Shown here one piece after another: positions 21,193 to 31,134 of a stretch of 64,000 nt of DNA. Made by a program: the position numbers and the translations under genes. Positions within the stretch are counted from its first letter, which is position 1. Every line of letters starts with the position of its first letter. Under the pieces are notes generated by a model. It was not told the DNA's origin, searched no databases, and worked only from the letters and a program-made list of their open reading frames with translations. The stretch is from Clarkia xantiana subsp. parviflora (lineage: Eukaryota; Streptophyta; Magnoliopsida; Myrtales; Onagraceae). The stretch is taken from positions 39,642,774 to 39,706,773 of the forward strand of contig JAPTYO010000001.1 of the NCBI GenBank assembly GCA_036873135.1, read 5' to 3'.

Positions 21193-24100
21193 ACCGAACA
21201 TCGATTATAGCAATATTGTTGACGTGGCTTACCGATTCTATTTTGTTTAGTCTCTTGTTTGGAATTAATAATATATTGATAGGTAGATAGATATGACAAC
21301 CCTAACTAATAATAAGGCTGGACATTAATGAAATTACCAATAATTTGGGCAAGCTAAGGCGTATAAATTAAAGACTACATATATGCAGTTATGCACCATT
21401 AAATGAATTAGCTAGCTGTAGATGGAAGATGGTGTATATTTATTGTATTGACAGAAATATTCCTTCTATGGGTATCGTGGGCTCCCTCTGTTTAAATGAA
21501 TCACCACATGTATTATCTAATTAACACTTATTATAAATATGGGACCATAACTATATAGTACCATTCCAATTATGATACTATAACGTCTATTATATTTCTA
21601 CTACTTCTATAAAGTTTTTCTTGTTCTATTTCCTATTGAGTTTTACCGAGTTATCACCAGGGCAGCACATGTAGCACGATTAATTTACTAATTAGAATAA
21701 TTATCGTATTATTTATTAATGTTTTTTCATTCACATAGTCCGAAGTTGAAAGATCTTATAAATAGATGAAGTGTTAGATCGTTACATCATATTTTACACG
21801 CTTTATAATTTCTATATAGTTTTTTGTTTTTGTTTTCTTGCAAGGCGTCCTACGGAGACCATCAAGAGGGTAGCAGCCGCATCATGCTTGCTGCAAACTG
21901 AGAATATTTCATAGTCACACTAGATCAACATTTCATTCCCAAAGCTCGAATTTGAATCATATGACTAATCGATAAAGGGTTGAACCGCTACATCATAATT
22001 TACATGGTTTCTATAGAATTTTTATTTTTGTGGAGTGTTCTAGGGGATTGATGCAACGTGGTGGGTAGATGGAGGTAGAAGACACAAAAACTCGTTGATT
22101 CAAATGAATAATGAGAATTCGACGTGCGGTTGAGGATAACATCGTTTTTTCATTAATATATAAATCTATAATACTGACTTCGCAAAGACGGCTGAATAGA
22201 ATTTAAATACTGAAAGTAAACACTAAACCTAGAACAAATCCGAAAATAGCATACCAGACCTAACAAAACAGATGAATTGCAAAACGATCTAAAGACATAT
22301 AAACTATGATTTTGACCATCTAGAGATGAAGAAATTTGTCCGGAAAACATCATACTCCATGGCAAAGCGATGGGTATTTCTTAGAGCGTCGTTTCCACAT
22401 GAAAAACTGTATAGGTGCACCAAAATTCAACACTACAAAATCTGACACCGATAGACGCATAATTTGATAATTTCACCGCATCAGGGACCCATCAGGAGAA
22501 CAACATTCATAACATGTTTGTTCTATATCTAAATTAATCCACTCCACACTCACACTAAATCTAACGTAAACTGTAAAGTGATAATCATAAATATTTTTCA
22601 AGTTAATAAAAGTTTAAACATAAAACCTCTAATTAAAGAAATTAAATGCTACATCGATCGTACTTGTATAAAGTTTACTAATAACGTACGAATCAACAAA
22701 AAGCTGTCTCTTACTCTGTTTGGTTTAGCTACGATCCTTCCTATATAGTGAACCCTTTATAGTTTATACAATTATTATTATTATTATATGTGTTTTTAAT
22801 TTGGCATTTCTATACATATGCATAGTTGTATAGTACAATATAAATTATTATTATATATGGATGTAATAAGGCTAAAAAGTCTGTGAAATGAAGATCTGCT
22901 AGGAAATAAATTAAACCCTATGTAGAAAGGGTATAAAGAAGGTACCATAAAGGTAAGATTCGTCGAGCCTTTCGCATCTTTGTGGTGTTTGAGAGAGTTG
23001 AATGTTGTATGGACTCTAGTGTTTGGCATTCTTGTGCAACTTTAGGAAATTCAGCATCATCACTCTCCTCTATAATATATATACCTCACACAAGACAAAT
23101 ATATACATATATTATTATATATATAAGACATCATATATCTAGTAATAAGTAAAACTCGATCCCGACTTAGTTCAACTGGTAAATCGAGTTGTATTTTTCA
23201 GAAAATACATCTTTAGGGGGAGTTTAGTCGATTTGCATTTTCAAAAGAATGCATTACCAGGGCGAATAAAGTTCAAAACCCGTTTTTTCAAACATTTTAT
23301 TGGTAAATTCATGTAATATTAAAACCACTTGAGTAGAGTCTAAAACATATCTAATACCAGTACATATGGAGAAATCGAACTTAATAAGAGGAGTTAAAAC
23401 TACTGGAGGATTTCCGAGTTCCACAAAATAAACATCCAAAATGAGAGCATTTTTTGTCAAAAGATTCAATCTTATTTCCTTTGTGGTAAATGTGTTTTAT
23501 CTTGTATCGTTTGAACGACATCAACAAATTTCTACAATCGTAAATTAATGGCATTAGTAAACCATATGCAATTAATTCGTTAACTATTAGGTTTAGTGCT
23601 TTTTTTATCATCTGATTCTACATTGATTAAATATATTTTTAAAATTCTAGCTAATAGCAACCCATCCCTTATAGCCCCTATCCCTGCGAGTTCTTATTGA
23701 GTTCCAATGCATCTCACTAGCCTATATACTTCCCGGGTTGGACCCAGAATAATCTACGGTTGTCTGAATCTAGGAACAGAGTCATTATGGTACGATATGT
23801 CCACTTTTTACAATGTGCAATTTTTATCATAAAATTTGTAATTATTGTCAATGACCCTAAAAATATTATATTTACCATCTTAAATTTTTATACTAATTAT
23901 TTACCCATAACTTAATTCTTACCTCTAAACAGAATATTTGATTTCGCACACCAAATCGAATAAAACCCATTTAATCTTAAATCGACACGTTACCAAGATT
24001 GTTTTACATAAGATACATTTATTAGCATTGTTATGATTATGCATGTCATATTCCATGAGTAACATTATTAGTGTCCCGATGTAGCAAAGGTCCACGTATA

Positions 24101-25048
24101 ATGCGGCGGTCGGAGGAAACTAATTGTCGTGTAGCTATTTGGACTTGGAATCAATATCCAACTCCGGAGTTAGAGAAAGTGAAACGGTGACAAAACGCAA
24201 GTTAGTGTATCGAGGCCTTCTTATTCCCGTTTTACATCCACTCATCTCATAGAGATGTATGTGTTTTTTCTTTTAAATAGAAAAGTTACAAATTATGTTC
24301 ATTGAGGTAAAAATTGAGTTAAGGAAAAAAAATAGTTTAAAGAAAATTTAGGTGGGCGAATGTAGGTTTTAAAAGGGACCTGGGTCCATGGTACTGACTC
24401 CGTCCCTCTAGACCATCTATTCAAGTCCTAAACTGGTCGGACTTCTATCGGACCTTGACTAGGGTCTCGCTGGTTTGAGTTTCTTAAATGAATTTACAAA
24501 TTTTTTTATGGTGTTAAAAGTGAACAAAAAGTAAAGTTTTATGGTCAATTTGAAATTCGAAAACCTAGCCAGCTGGTACCTAGTAAATCTACTATTTATT
24601 AAAATTATTAAAGATTTAATCAGATTATATAAATCTCGACATGTTAGTTTATTGGTTTAAAATTCAATTGTATCTGCAGTTGTCTTAATCAACCTTTTCT
24701 CTTAATAACCTTTTGATAAAAGTATTTTTCTTCAAATAAGACACGAGAAAAAAACACACACATTTATATATCCTTATAAATGTAGAGAGATTAGGGCTTT
24801 TATTGGACCTTCCATTTTTCATGATTGAATAAAGTATTTTTCAATACAACCGAAAATGATGTTGGGCTTTTCCTCCCCCAAATTGTATGGGACTATTCGA
24901 AGACTTCAACAATTGATGTGAGCCCAATTATTATTATTATTTCATTTCATAATCATTTTATTATAAAAGAACAAATGATATCAAAGCATGACCGGTCGAA
25001 CTCATAGTTCGTCATAACCAACAATATGTTCTTCATACGAACCATCGT
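21190..25048. other. Intergenic sequence, no supported gene
   Basis: Short open frames here (for example 22365-22153, 23029-22796 and 23611-23254, minus) have no recognisable domain and no consistent codon bias. 23060-23140 is rich in TATATA. No repeat with clear ends was found. Confidence 0.5.
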
Positions 25049-25573
25049 ATGATATATACCGTTCTGGGTATCCACGATACGACTTCAGTCGCATCCTATT
25101 CGCGTCTCCCTTTAGAGAGACATAGCATTTCTTTGACACCCTCCCCTTGTACTAGTCCTTCGCGGATGTTCCTATGGCGGGGGCGCCTTACAGAAATCTC
25201 TACACCGGTCATGCGGTCATCCCCGTTTTTGGATGGAACTGTTTGCGTTTCGGATATACTATGGATCCAGTTTGGTATTGTTTGTTGTGCAGGTCGTCTG
25301 TTAGCTATGTCAGACTCAAGGACGGTTCTCGTACCTTCCAAAGGACTGAGCTCGCCGCTGTATCAGATGGATTCCTCCTCTCCAAGCTTATATCCTTTGC
25401 CTGGGGTCATCTCCGTCAATAAGCCGATTTGCTGCTTTCGCTTTTGCGTTACTAGTTGTAGTTCTAGTTCGAACGTTACTTTCTTTGTCTCCGTTGATTT
25501 GGTCGCATCTGCTCTACTTGTTCGGATATTGAACATTAACCAATACCCCTGTGCAATTACAGTCTTTTGGTAG
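25049..25573 (+). other. GC-richer island with a 174-codon open frame, unidentified
   Basis: An ATG-started frame (MIYTVLGIHDTTSVAS … CAITVFW) runs for 174 codons with no stop in sequence clearly richer in G+C than its surroundings. Shorter open frames also occur on the minus strand. GTATTGTTTGTTGTGCAG at about 25274-25291 would make a good splice acceptor, and TAATAAAATC near 25597 a polyadenylation signal, so it could be an exon or a retrocopy. I recognise no family; I considered organelle DNA but could not match it. Function unknown. Confidence 0.35.
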
Positions 25574-25884
25574 ATTATAATAGTTTCTTTTTGTAATAAA
25601 ATCGGCATGCTTAACCAAAAGAAGAGCTAACAAAAAAAAAAAGAGCATGGCCAATTGGCCAGTTTTAGAATTTAATTAGTACAGGTCCACATTTCACCCT
25701 CTTTAATAAGATCTTGTCTTTAGCATCCATGACTAAATTGTCATATTCAACGTATTTAGAATATATATTTATAAATTTTGGTAAAAATAAAAGGATATAT
25801 AATAAATATAAAATTTTGAATATTACATAACATAATAATTCAATAATTTTTACTATTAACCGATCCCTTTTAGAAAAAAAAAAT

Positions 25885-25933
25885 AATCATTTCCATTGTT
25901 TTTTTTTTTTTTGCCAAAATCATTTTCATTGTT
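25885..25933 (-). repeat. Micro-insertion TTGGC-poly(A) with 16-bp direct repeats
   Basis: AATCATTTCCATTGTT (25885-25900) and AATCATTTTCATTGTT (25918-25933), one mismatch, flank a 17-bp insert that on the minus strand is TTGGC followed by A12. Confidence 0.65.
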
Positions 25934-26030
25934 ACATCTGCCAAATACTCCATTATTTAATACTTAATAGACTAATAAATACACAATCAGTGCATGATCA
26001 TAAGATCGGATATATGGTGGGCCGTGGGAG

Positions 26031-26067
26031 ATTTTAAAGATATTTTTTTTTTTGGCCAGTTAAAAGA
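26031..26067 (-). repeat. Probable micro-insertion GGCC-poly(A)
   Basis: ATTTTAAAGA (26031-26040) and AGTTAAAAGA (26058-26067) flank TA-T11-GGCC. The flanks match at 8 of 10 positions only, so this is a weaker case of the same pattern. Confidence 0.35.
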
Positions 26068-26146
26068 AAAATTAGGATGCAGAAATAATGTTAATGTTAA
26101 AGTGAAAAGTGTTGCATTCATCCTTACATTTACACAAATAAATATT

Positions 26147-26195
26147 AGGATTGTCTCAATTATTTTGGGGGAAAAAAAAGGATTGCCTCAATTAT
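26147..26195 (+). repeat. Micro-insertion TTTGGGGG-A7 with 17-bp direct repeats
   Basis: AGGATTGTCTCAATTAT (26147-26163) and AGGATTGCCTCAATTAT (26179-26195), one mismatch, flank the 15-bp insert TTTGGGGGAAAAAAA. The core differs from the TTGGCC set, but the architecture is the same. Confidence 0.65.
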
Positions 26196-26623
26196 AAGTG
26201 TTTTTTCTAATTACTTTTATATATTTTAAAATATATACTTATTGTTCATTTTTTTCAGTTGATGAAATCAGACAGAAACGGTTAAGTTTTTGAAAATATC
26301 TAAATTATCACTGGTTGATTTAATCCATCTGATATATCCATAATTATTTATTTTGTGTAATTTAATGCTTTTAATTTGAATTTTATAATATTATAGGTCA
26401 AATCAGACCATTGACTCGATGGATTTAGCCAGGTTCGAAACAATATATTTCTAACAATATATAGTTTTTTTTTTTCCGAACAACATCAATATCGAAACGA
26501 AGAGAGCAAATTAATCATGTTAACAATATCAAACGAACGTTGATTCAGATGATTCGTCGTATATATGCACAATTAAGATACATGAGCTAAAAAACAATAA
26601 AGTTGTGTTTGACGTTTCATTAA

Positions 26624-26948
26624 TTAATTTATTAAAATCCCTCCAAAACTCGAAGCTCTCTTTACGAATCTCCCTTTCATTCTGGGTCTCTTCTCTGCAT
26701 TCAGTTTTCTAACCTCGTACCTTATTTTCTTGGAGAACAACCTCGTCCTTCTCTTCTCTCTGTACCTCGAAACTTTCGCCTCCCGACCCGCCGCGTCTCC
26801 GATCGCCACGTGTCCAGCTCCGTGAACTCCTCCGGTGACCCCTATGTAAGGGTTCTGAGCTTCTCCTCCGCCGTAGATACCCTAAATTAGAAAAATAACG
26901 AAACTCATCATCATTTATTAATAGATTTATATGACATAACACACATAC

Positions 26949-26996
<48 letters not shown>

Positions 26997-28697
26997 GTTA
27001 ATAATCAAATCGCTATCTGAACTTTGATTAATTATAAGTTGTTATTCGAACTTTAATTTTTTAGAATTGACTATCTGAATTTTCAATTTCCGAGCAAATT
27101 GCTATCTCATCTACAATTTTCATCAAACTGGACAAAAAAATAAGTATGTTTCAGCTACGTGATGTCTTTTGATGTGTACCTAAGATGAATTAGAGAGTAA
27201 ATTGAAAAAAATTCAGCGATATTCGATTGGACGTTCAATTTGATTTCCACAATTTCGACTGTGTCTTTCAATTAAACATCCAATTGAATGTATTTCGTTG
27301 CAATCTTTTAATATCTTAGCTAATTGATCTCGAATATCCATCAAAATACTTTACGTGACCAGAATATGCACATTTTTTGTCCAATTTAACATAAACGGTA
27401 GCAGGCACAGAAATTGAAAATTCAAGTAGCTAATTTTATAAAAGTAAAGTTCGGGTAGCTGTTTGTAATCGAAGGAAAATTCAAGTAGGGATTTGGTTAT
27501 TAACCCTATATATATAATATACTTACTATTATAAAGAGTACAACATACTATTAGCTTCATGGCTAAAGCACATGCATGCATATACAAAGAAGTTATGATT
27601 TTTCTTAAAAGTGAATTATGTGTAAATAATCAATATATAAATTTTTGGAAGAGAAAAATGTTAGATTTTAAACGGTGAAATAGAAAATAATAACACGTTT
27701 TTACACGACTAAAAATGAAAAAAAAGGCAATTGGCATACTTCGCTTGATTTAGTAATTGTAAATTTATAGTCGTCTACATTATAAGATAAAATTTAAAAA
27801 GCTTACCAAGCAATCGGGCCAACAATCATCGACAACGCTAACATCCGGCCGTTCCCCGGTCCAAACCGAACCGCCCCGACTCGACCAAGCCGCGATCACG
27901 GCATCGTGGTCGAGTTTCAAAAAAGACTCTTTCACCTTCTTGCCCTCGAATTTCACCTCCTCCGCGGCTTTCTCATCGTCCTCCTCGCCGCACGACATTG
28001 CCGAGTTATAGTCATCGAAGTTCAGCTCAAACGTTTCCAGCTCAGCATCCACGTGGCAGCTACCCTCTTGATCTCCAACATCCATGGCCATCATTAGGGT
28101 TTCATCTTCAAGCTTCACCAGTAAATTACTCTCCCTGACGTCACAGTCACGTAACCCTAGCCCTTCCATCCCAAACGACTCGTTCTCGAGCCCTTTACCC
28201 AGCAGTGTCTCCACGTCAGCAGCGAACTCCGCCAGGTCAATCTCCGACGGGAGAAACGTTAACCCATGCAGGTGGTCAAGTTGACCGCCGTCCACGTCAG
28301 CATCGGGAACGCGATAAAACTGCTCGTCCAGTTCTTCGACGGAGGTCTCGTCGTCGCCGCCGCTGTCAGGAACGAGACGGGTCGGGTTACGATTCGATAA
28401 GGCCGGCGGAGTGGATTTCCCGTGCCGCGGGGTTCTGGGTTTTTTTGTGAAGCCGCGGTGCCACGTGGGCTCCGATGAGAACCCCATCGCCTTGAGGCTC
28501 TTGAGCGACGCGGTTTTCAGCCGGACCCGCTCGTGGCGGCGGGCGAGCGGGTTGGCGGAGTGGACGGCGCCGTCGCAGGACTGGCAGAGGAAGGCGTCGT
28601 CCGCCGCGCAGTACCACCGAGCGCGTTTTCGTACGCAGTTGTCGCATGCTCGGGCCGTCTTGCCTCCCATGGCGCCGGCGTGTTTTTGAATAATCAT
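26624..28697 (-). CDS. COL16-like: B-box/CCT zinc-finger transcription factor (CONSTANS-like, one B-box)
   Basis: Two exons. Exon 1 is 28697-27807; donor CTTG|GTAAGC; intron 27806-26882; acceptor TTTCTAATTTAG|GGT; exon 2 is 26881-26624. The splice is phase 0 and joins to a 382-residue protein (373 from ATG 28670, whose GCCATGG context is better). Residues ~18-55 form one B-box (CDNC…[12 protein letters not shown]…H…H) with the conserved [19 protein letters not shown] tail; a middle acidic region follows ([20 protein letters not shown]). Residues ~330-373 are a CCT domain ([20 protein letters not shown]…[11 protein letters not shown]). One B-box plus CCT is the BBX group III plan (Arabidopsis COL6/7/8/16). 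These nuclear proteins bind DNA/NF-Y through CCT and regulate light, flowering or pigment genes. The intron carries a MITE and a (TA)n tract. Confidence 0.93.
26952..26994. repeat. (TA)n microsatellite in the BBX/COL intron
   Basis: About 43 bp of TA repeat, directly beside the M2 MITE and ~70 bp from the 3' splice site. Confidence 0.95.
26996..27505. mobile_element. MITE family M2, copy 2, in the BBX/COL intron
   Basis: Terminal inverted repeats GGTTAATAATCAAATC and GATTTGGTTATTAACC bound a 510-bp non-coding element. It shares internal phrases with 19912-20382. Insertion next to a TA microsatellite obscures the target duplication. It accounts for over half of the intron. Confidence 0.7.
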
Positions 28698-29043
28698 CGC
28701 CGGCAGTTCTCGGAATCGAATTTACGCAGTGGCACAAGTTGGAAAAGTGCGAGGCGTGGAAATATTGTATACGGGGAGGAGGTATGATTTATTTATTTCT
28801 CTTTTTCTTGGAGTGTGTTAGGGACCCATCACATATAACTATCAATATAATGTTATATTGTAACGGTTCAGCGTTTAGCATTTTAAATAGATGTTAAGTG
28901 TTTAAATCTTGTTAGTAACCGTGAGAAAATATTAATATTTATGACATTACTTTAGCTTTAACATGCTGATTCGGTCGGGTAGAAAAAAAAGAGGACCCAT
29001 TACAGTACCTGTTGCATGTTTTGTATACGTCTAAAATAATTTC
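28698..29043. other. 5' flank of the BBX/COL gene
   Basis: Leader and upstream region of the minus-strand gene. No convincing TATA box; AAATAAATCATACC (minus strand, around 28783-28797) is the nearest AT-rich candidate. AT-rich beyond 28800, no other gene. Confidence 0.35.
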
Positions 29044-29512
29044 CACTCACATTAAGTTGACCCTTAAAATGTTAAGTATTAGCCATGATTAATTTTTAAT
29101 TTATAAAATTCCGACGGAGTTTGCACCTGAAGCTAAGATTGGGAAAAAAAAAATACAGGTTCGACCAGGCTCGATAGTTGTGGTTTGAACTGGTTCGCAA
29201 AGACGCCGATTCTATTTCCGAACTAATCTTATTTGATCTTAAACAGGTCGAACTGACTCAAAACCAGACTAATTTATTAAAACCAAATCACATTAAGTCA
29301 ACCTTTAAAATGTAAAGTATTAGCCATAAGTATTTTTAAATTTACAAAATTCCGACCTAAGATTGGGGAAATAAAATACCGGTTCGACCGGTCTGAAACG
29401 GTTGTGGATTGAACCGGTTCGCAAAGACGTCGGTTCTATTTCCGAATTAATCTTATTTTCTCTTTAAAAAACAGGTCAAACTGTCTCAAAACAATACTAA
29501 TTTATTGAAACC
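29044..29512. repeat. Tandem duplication, two ~235-bp units
   Basis: Unit 1 (29044-29285) and unit 2 (29286-29512) share, in order, CACATTAAGT.GACC, TAAGTATTAGCCAT, AAAATTCCGAC, AGATTGGG, GGTTCG.C..G.CT and GGTTCGCAAAGACG. Units differ at many sites and by small indels. Confidence 0.75.
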
Positions 29513-29598
29513 AATTTGAAAAAGATTCAATACGAACCGGGTAAATATTCGGACTATTAGTTAAGAAATAAATCGTTAAATCGATAAAACGTAATATT

Positions 29599-29649
29599 AA
29601 CATAGTTTAAGAAGGATTTGGCCAAAAAAAAAAACATAGTTTAAGAAGG
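29599..29649 (+). repeat. Micro-insertion TTTGGCC-poly(A) with 17-bp direct repeats
   Basis: AACATAGTTTAAGAAGG occurs exactly at 29599-29615 and 29633-29649; between them is the 17-bp ATTTGGCC-A9. The best example of the pattern. Confidence 0.75.
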
Positions 29650-29857
29650 TAGGGTATATTATGGGGGAAAAATCACTAAACTACCCACATTTTAGAACTC
29701 AAACACAAAAACAAGGGAAAACGAGTTCCCGGAACCATAATCACCACTAGCGCTTCTCCGAAATGCGCCACATTTAATACATGGCGCATTTCCCAGATGC
29801 GCCACAATTAATTAGCATTAATTACCCGTTTTTCAAATTAATTCACTAAAATACTGC

Positions 29858-29926
29858 TACAAACTAGAATCGAACCCAGGTCACCTAGGTGATAGACATG
29901 AATACTAACCACTACACTACAATGTC
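29858..29926 (-). pseudogene. tRNA-Asp-like sequence 1, left arm
   Basis: On the minus strand: TAGTGTAGTGGTTAGTATTC (A box region), CTATCACC at the anticodon-loop position, GGTGACC and GGTTCGATTCT (B box). It follows the layout of plant tRNA-Asp (TAGTATAGTGG…TGTCAC…GGTTCGA) but the stems are eroded. It mirrors 30676-30745. Confidence 0.6.
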
Positions 29927-29984
29927 TTTTGTTGAAAACTTATTAAACTTTTTATATTTATTGTTAGTTTAACGACCAAAATAT

Positions 29985-30053
29985 CGTCACTGAGAATTTA
30001 ACACTAGTCACCCGCATGATAGGCAAAAATTCTTACCACTACACTACAATGAA
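29985..30053 (-). pseudogene. tRNA-Asp-like sequence 2, left arm
   Basis: Minus strand: TTGTAGTGTAGTGGTAAGAA, GCCTATCATGCGGGTGACT (close to the tRNA-Asp anticodon arm), then a decayed T arm GTGTTAAATTCTC. Mirrors 30550-30619. Confidence 0.5.
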
Positions 30054-30549
30054 TTTTGTTGAAATTAATTAAACTTTTCATATTTATTTGTCTATGTAAT
30101 TTTATTTATTTATTTGTGTTAATACATTGTTTAGTTATCTACGTTTGCACCATGTGACCGAATGATTACTTTTTTGAAGTGATTAATGGTTACATACATT
30201 TCAGAATATGACAGAATCGTTTAAACTTATTTTATTTAATAATTTATATTTAATCAAATGTGATTGAATTTTAGTTAAATAACGATTTTAGTAAAATTCA
30301 ACCCCTACCTATGTTTAGTTATTTTGTAAAATTCAATCACATTTGATTAAATATAAATTATTAAATAAAATAAGTTTGAACGATTCTCTTATATTCTGAA
30401 ATGTATGTAACCATTAATCTCTTCAAAAAATTAATCATTCGGTCACATGGTGCAAACGTAGGTAACTAAACAATGTATTATCACAAAACAATAAATAAAA
30501 CTACATATAGACAAATAAATATACTAATTTTAATTAATTATCAACAAAA

Positions 30550-30619
30550 GTCATTGTAGTGTGTAGTGGTAAGAATTTTTGCCTATCATGCGGGTGACTA
30601 GTGTTAAATTCTCAGTGAC
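30550..30619 (+). pseudogene. tRNA-Asp-like sequence 2, right arm
   Basis: TTGTAGTGTGTAGTGGTAAG then GCCTATCATGCGGGTGAC; T arm decayed. Preceded by TCAACAAAAGTCA, and the same lead-in (TCAACAAAAGACA) precedes the next copy ~127 bp downstream, so the modules arose by tandem duplication. Confidence 0.5.
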
Positions 30620-30675
30620 GATATGGTCGTTAAACTAACAATAAATATAAAAAGTTTAATAAGTTTTCAACAAAA

Positions 30676-30745
30676 GACATTGTAGTGTAGTGGTTAGTAT
30701 TCATGTCTATCACCTAGGTGACCTGGGTTCGATTCTAGTTTGTAG
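30676..30745 (+). pseudogene. tRNA-Asp-like sequence 1, right arm
   Basis: TTGTAGTGTAGTGGTTAGTA (A box), CTATCACC at the anticodon position, then GTGACCTGGGTTCGATTCT with a good RNA polymerase III B box. Acceptor and T stems pair poorly, so a functional tRNA is unlikely, but internal promoter boxes are kept. Confidence 0.6.
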
Positions 30746-31134
30746 CAGTATTTTAGTGAATTAATTTGAAAAACGGGTAATTAATGCTAATTAATTGTTG
30801 GCGCATCTGGGAAATGCGCCATGTATTAAATGTGGCGCATTTGGCAGATGTGTCATATTTCTGGCGCATTTCGGAGATGCGCTAGTGGTGATTATGGTTC
30901 CGGGAACTCGTTTTCCCTTGTTTTTGTGTTTGAGTTCTAAAATGTGGGTAGTTTAGTGATTTTTCCTAGTTTCTGAGCGAGAGGTGTTACTCCTCCTCTT
31001 AGAGCGTCGATGCACGCGCGTTTGGTAGGAGGTGTAGGAGGTGTACGCGCTTGGCGTGACTCTCCCGAATCTTGTAAAGTGGTGATCTTAGAATAACAGT
31101 GGTACGCCATGACTTGTCGTTGTGTTCCCCGGAA

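Larger units (their letters stand above)
29666..30966. mobile_element. Foldback element with ~0.6-kb inverted arms
   Basis: Left arm 29666-30273 and right arm 30327-30966 are near-identical inverted copies separated by a ~53-bp loop. Both ends read GGAAAAATCACTAAACTACC outward-in. The arms carry, from outside in, an ACGAGTTCCCGGAACC palindromic region, a cluster of GGCGCATTT / AAATGCGCC motifs, and two tRNA-Asp-like sequences. The right arm has one extra ~32-bp GCGCATTT unit. No open frame. Flanking target duplication is not evident. A transcript across it would form a long hairpin RNA. Confidence 0.88.

Noticed and set aside
22796..23029. Possible microRNA precursor or small gene near 22796-23040
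   Set aside because: Words such as TTGGCATTCTTGTG recall microRNA sequences, but there is no matching hairpin arm.
28387..28787. Other-frame open frames over the B-box exon
   Set aside because: Shadows of the BBX/COL exon, which has a full B-box on the minus strand.
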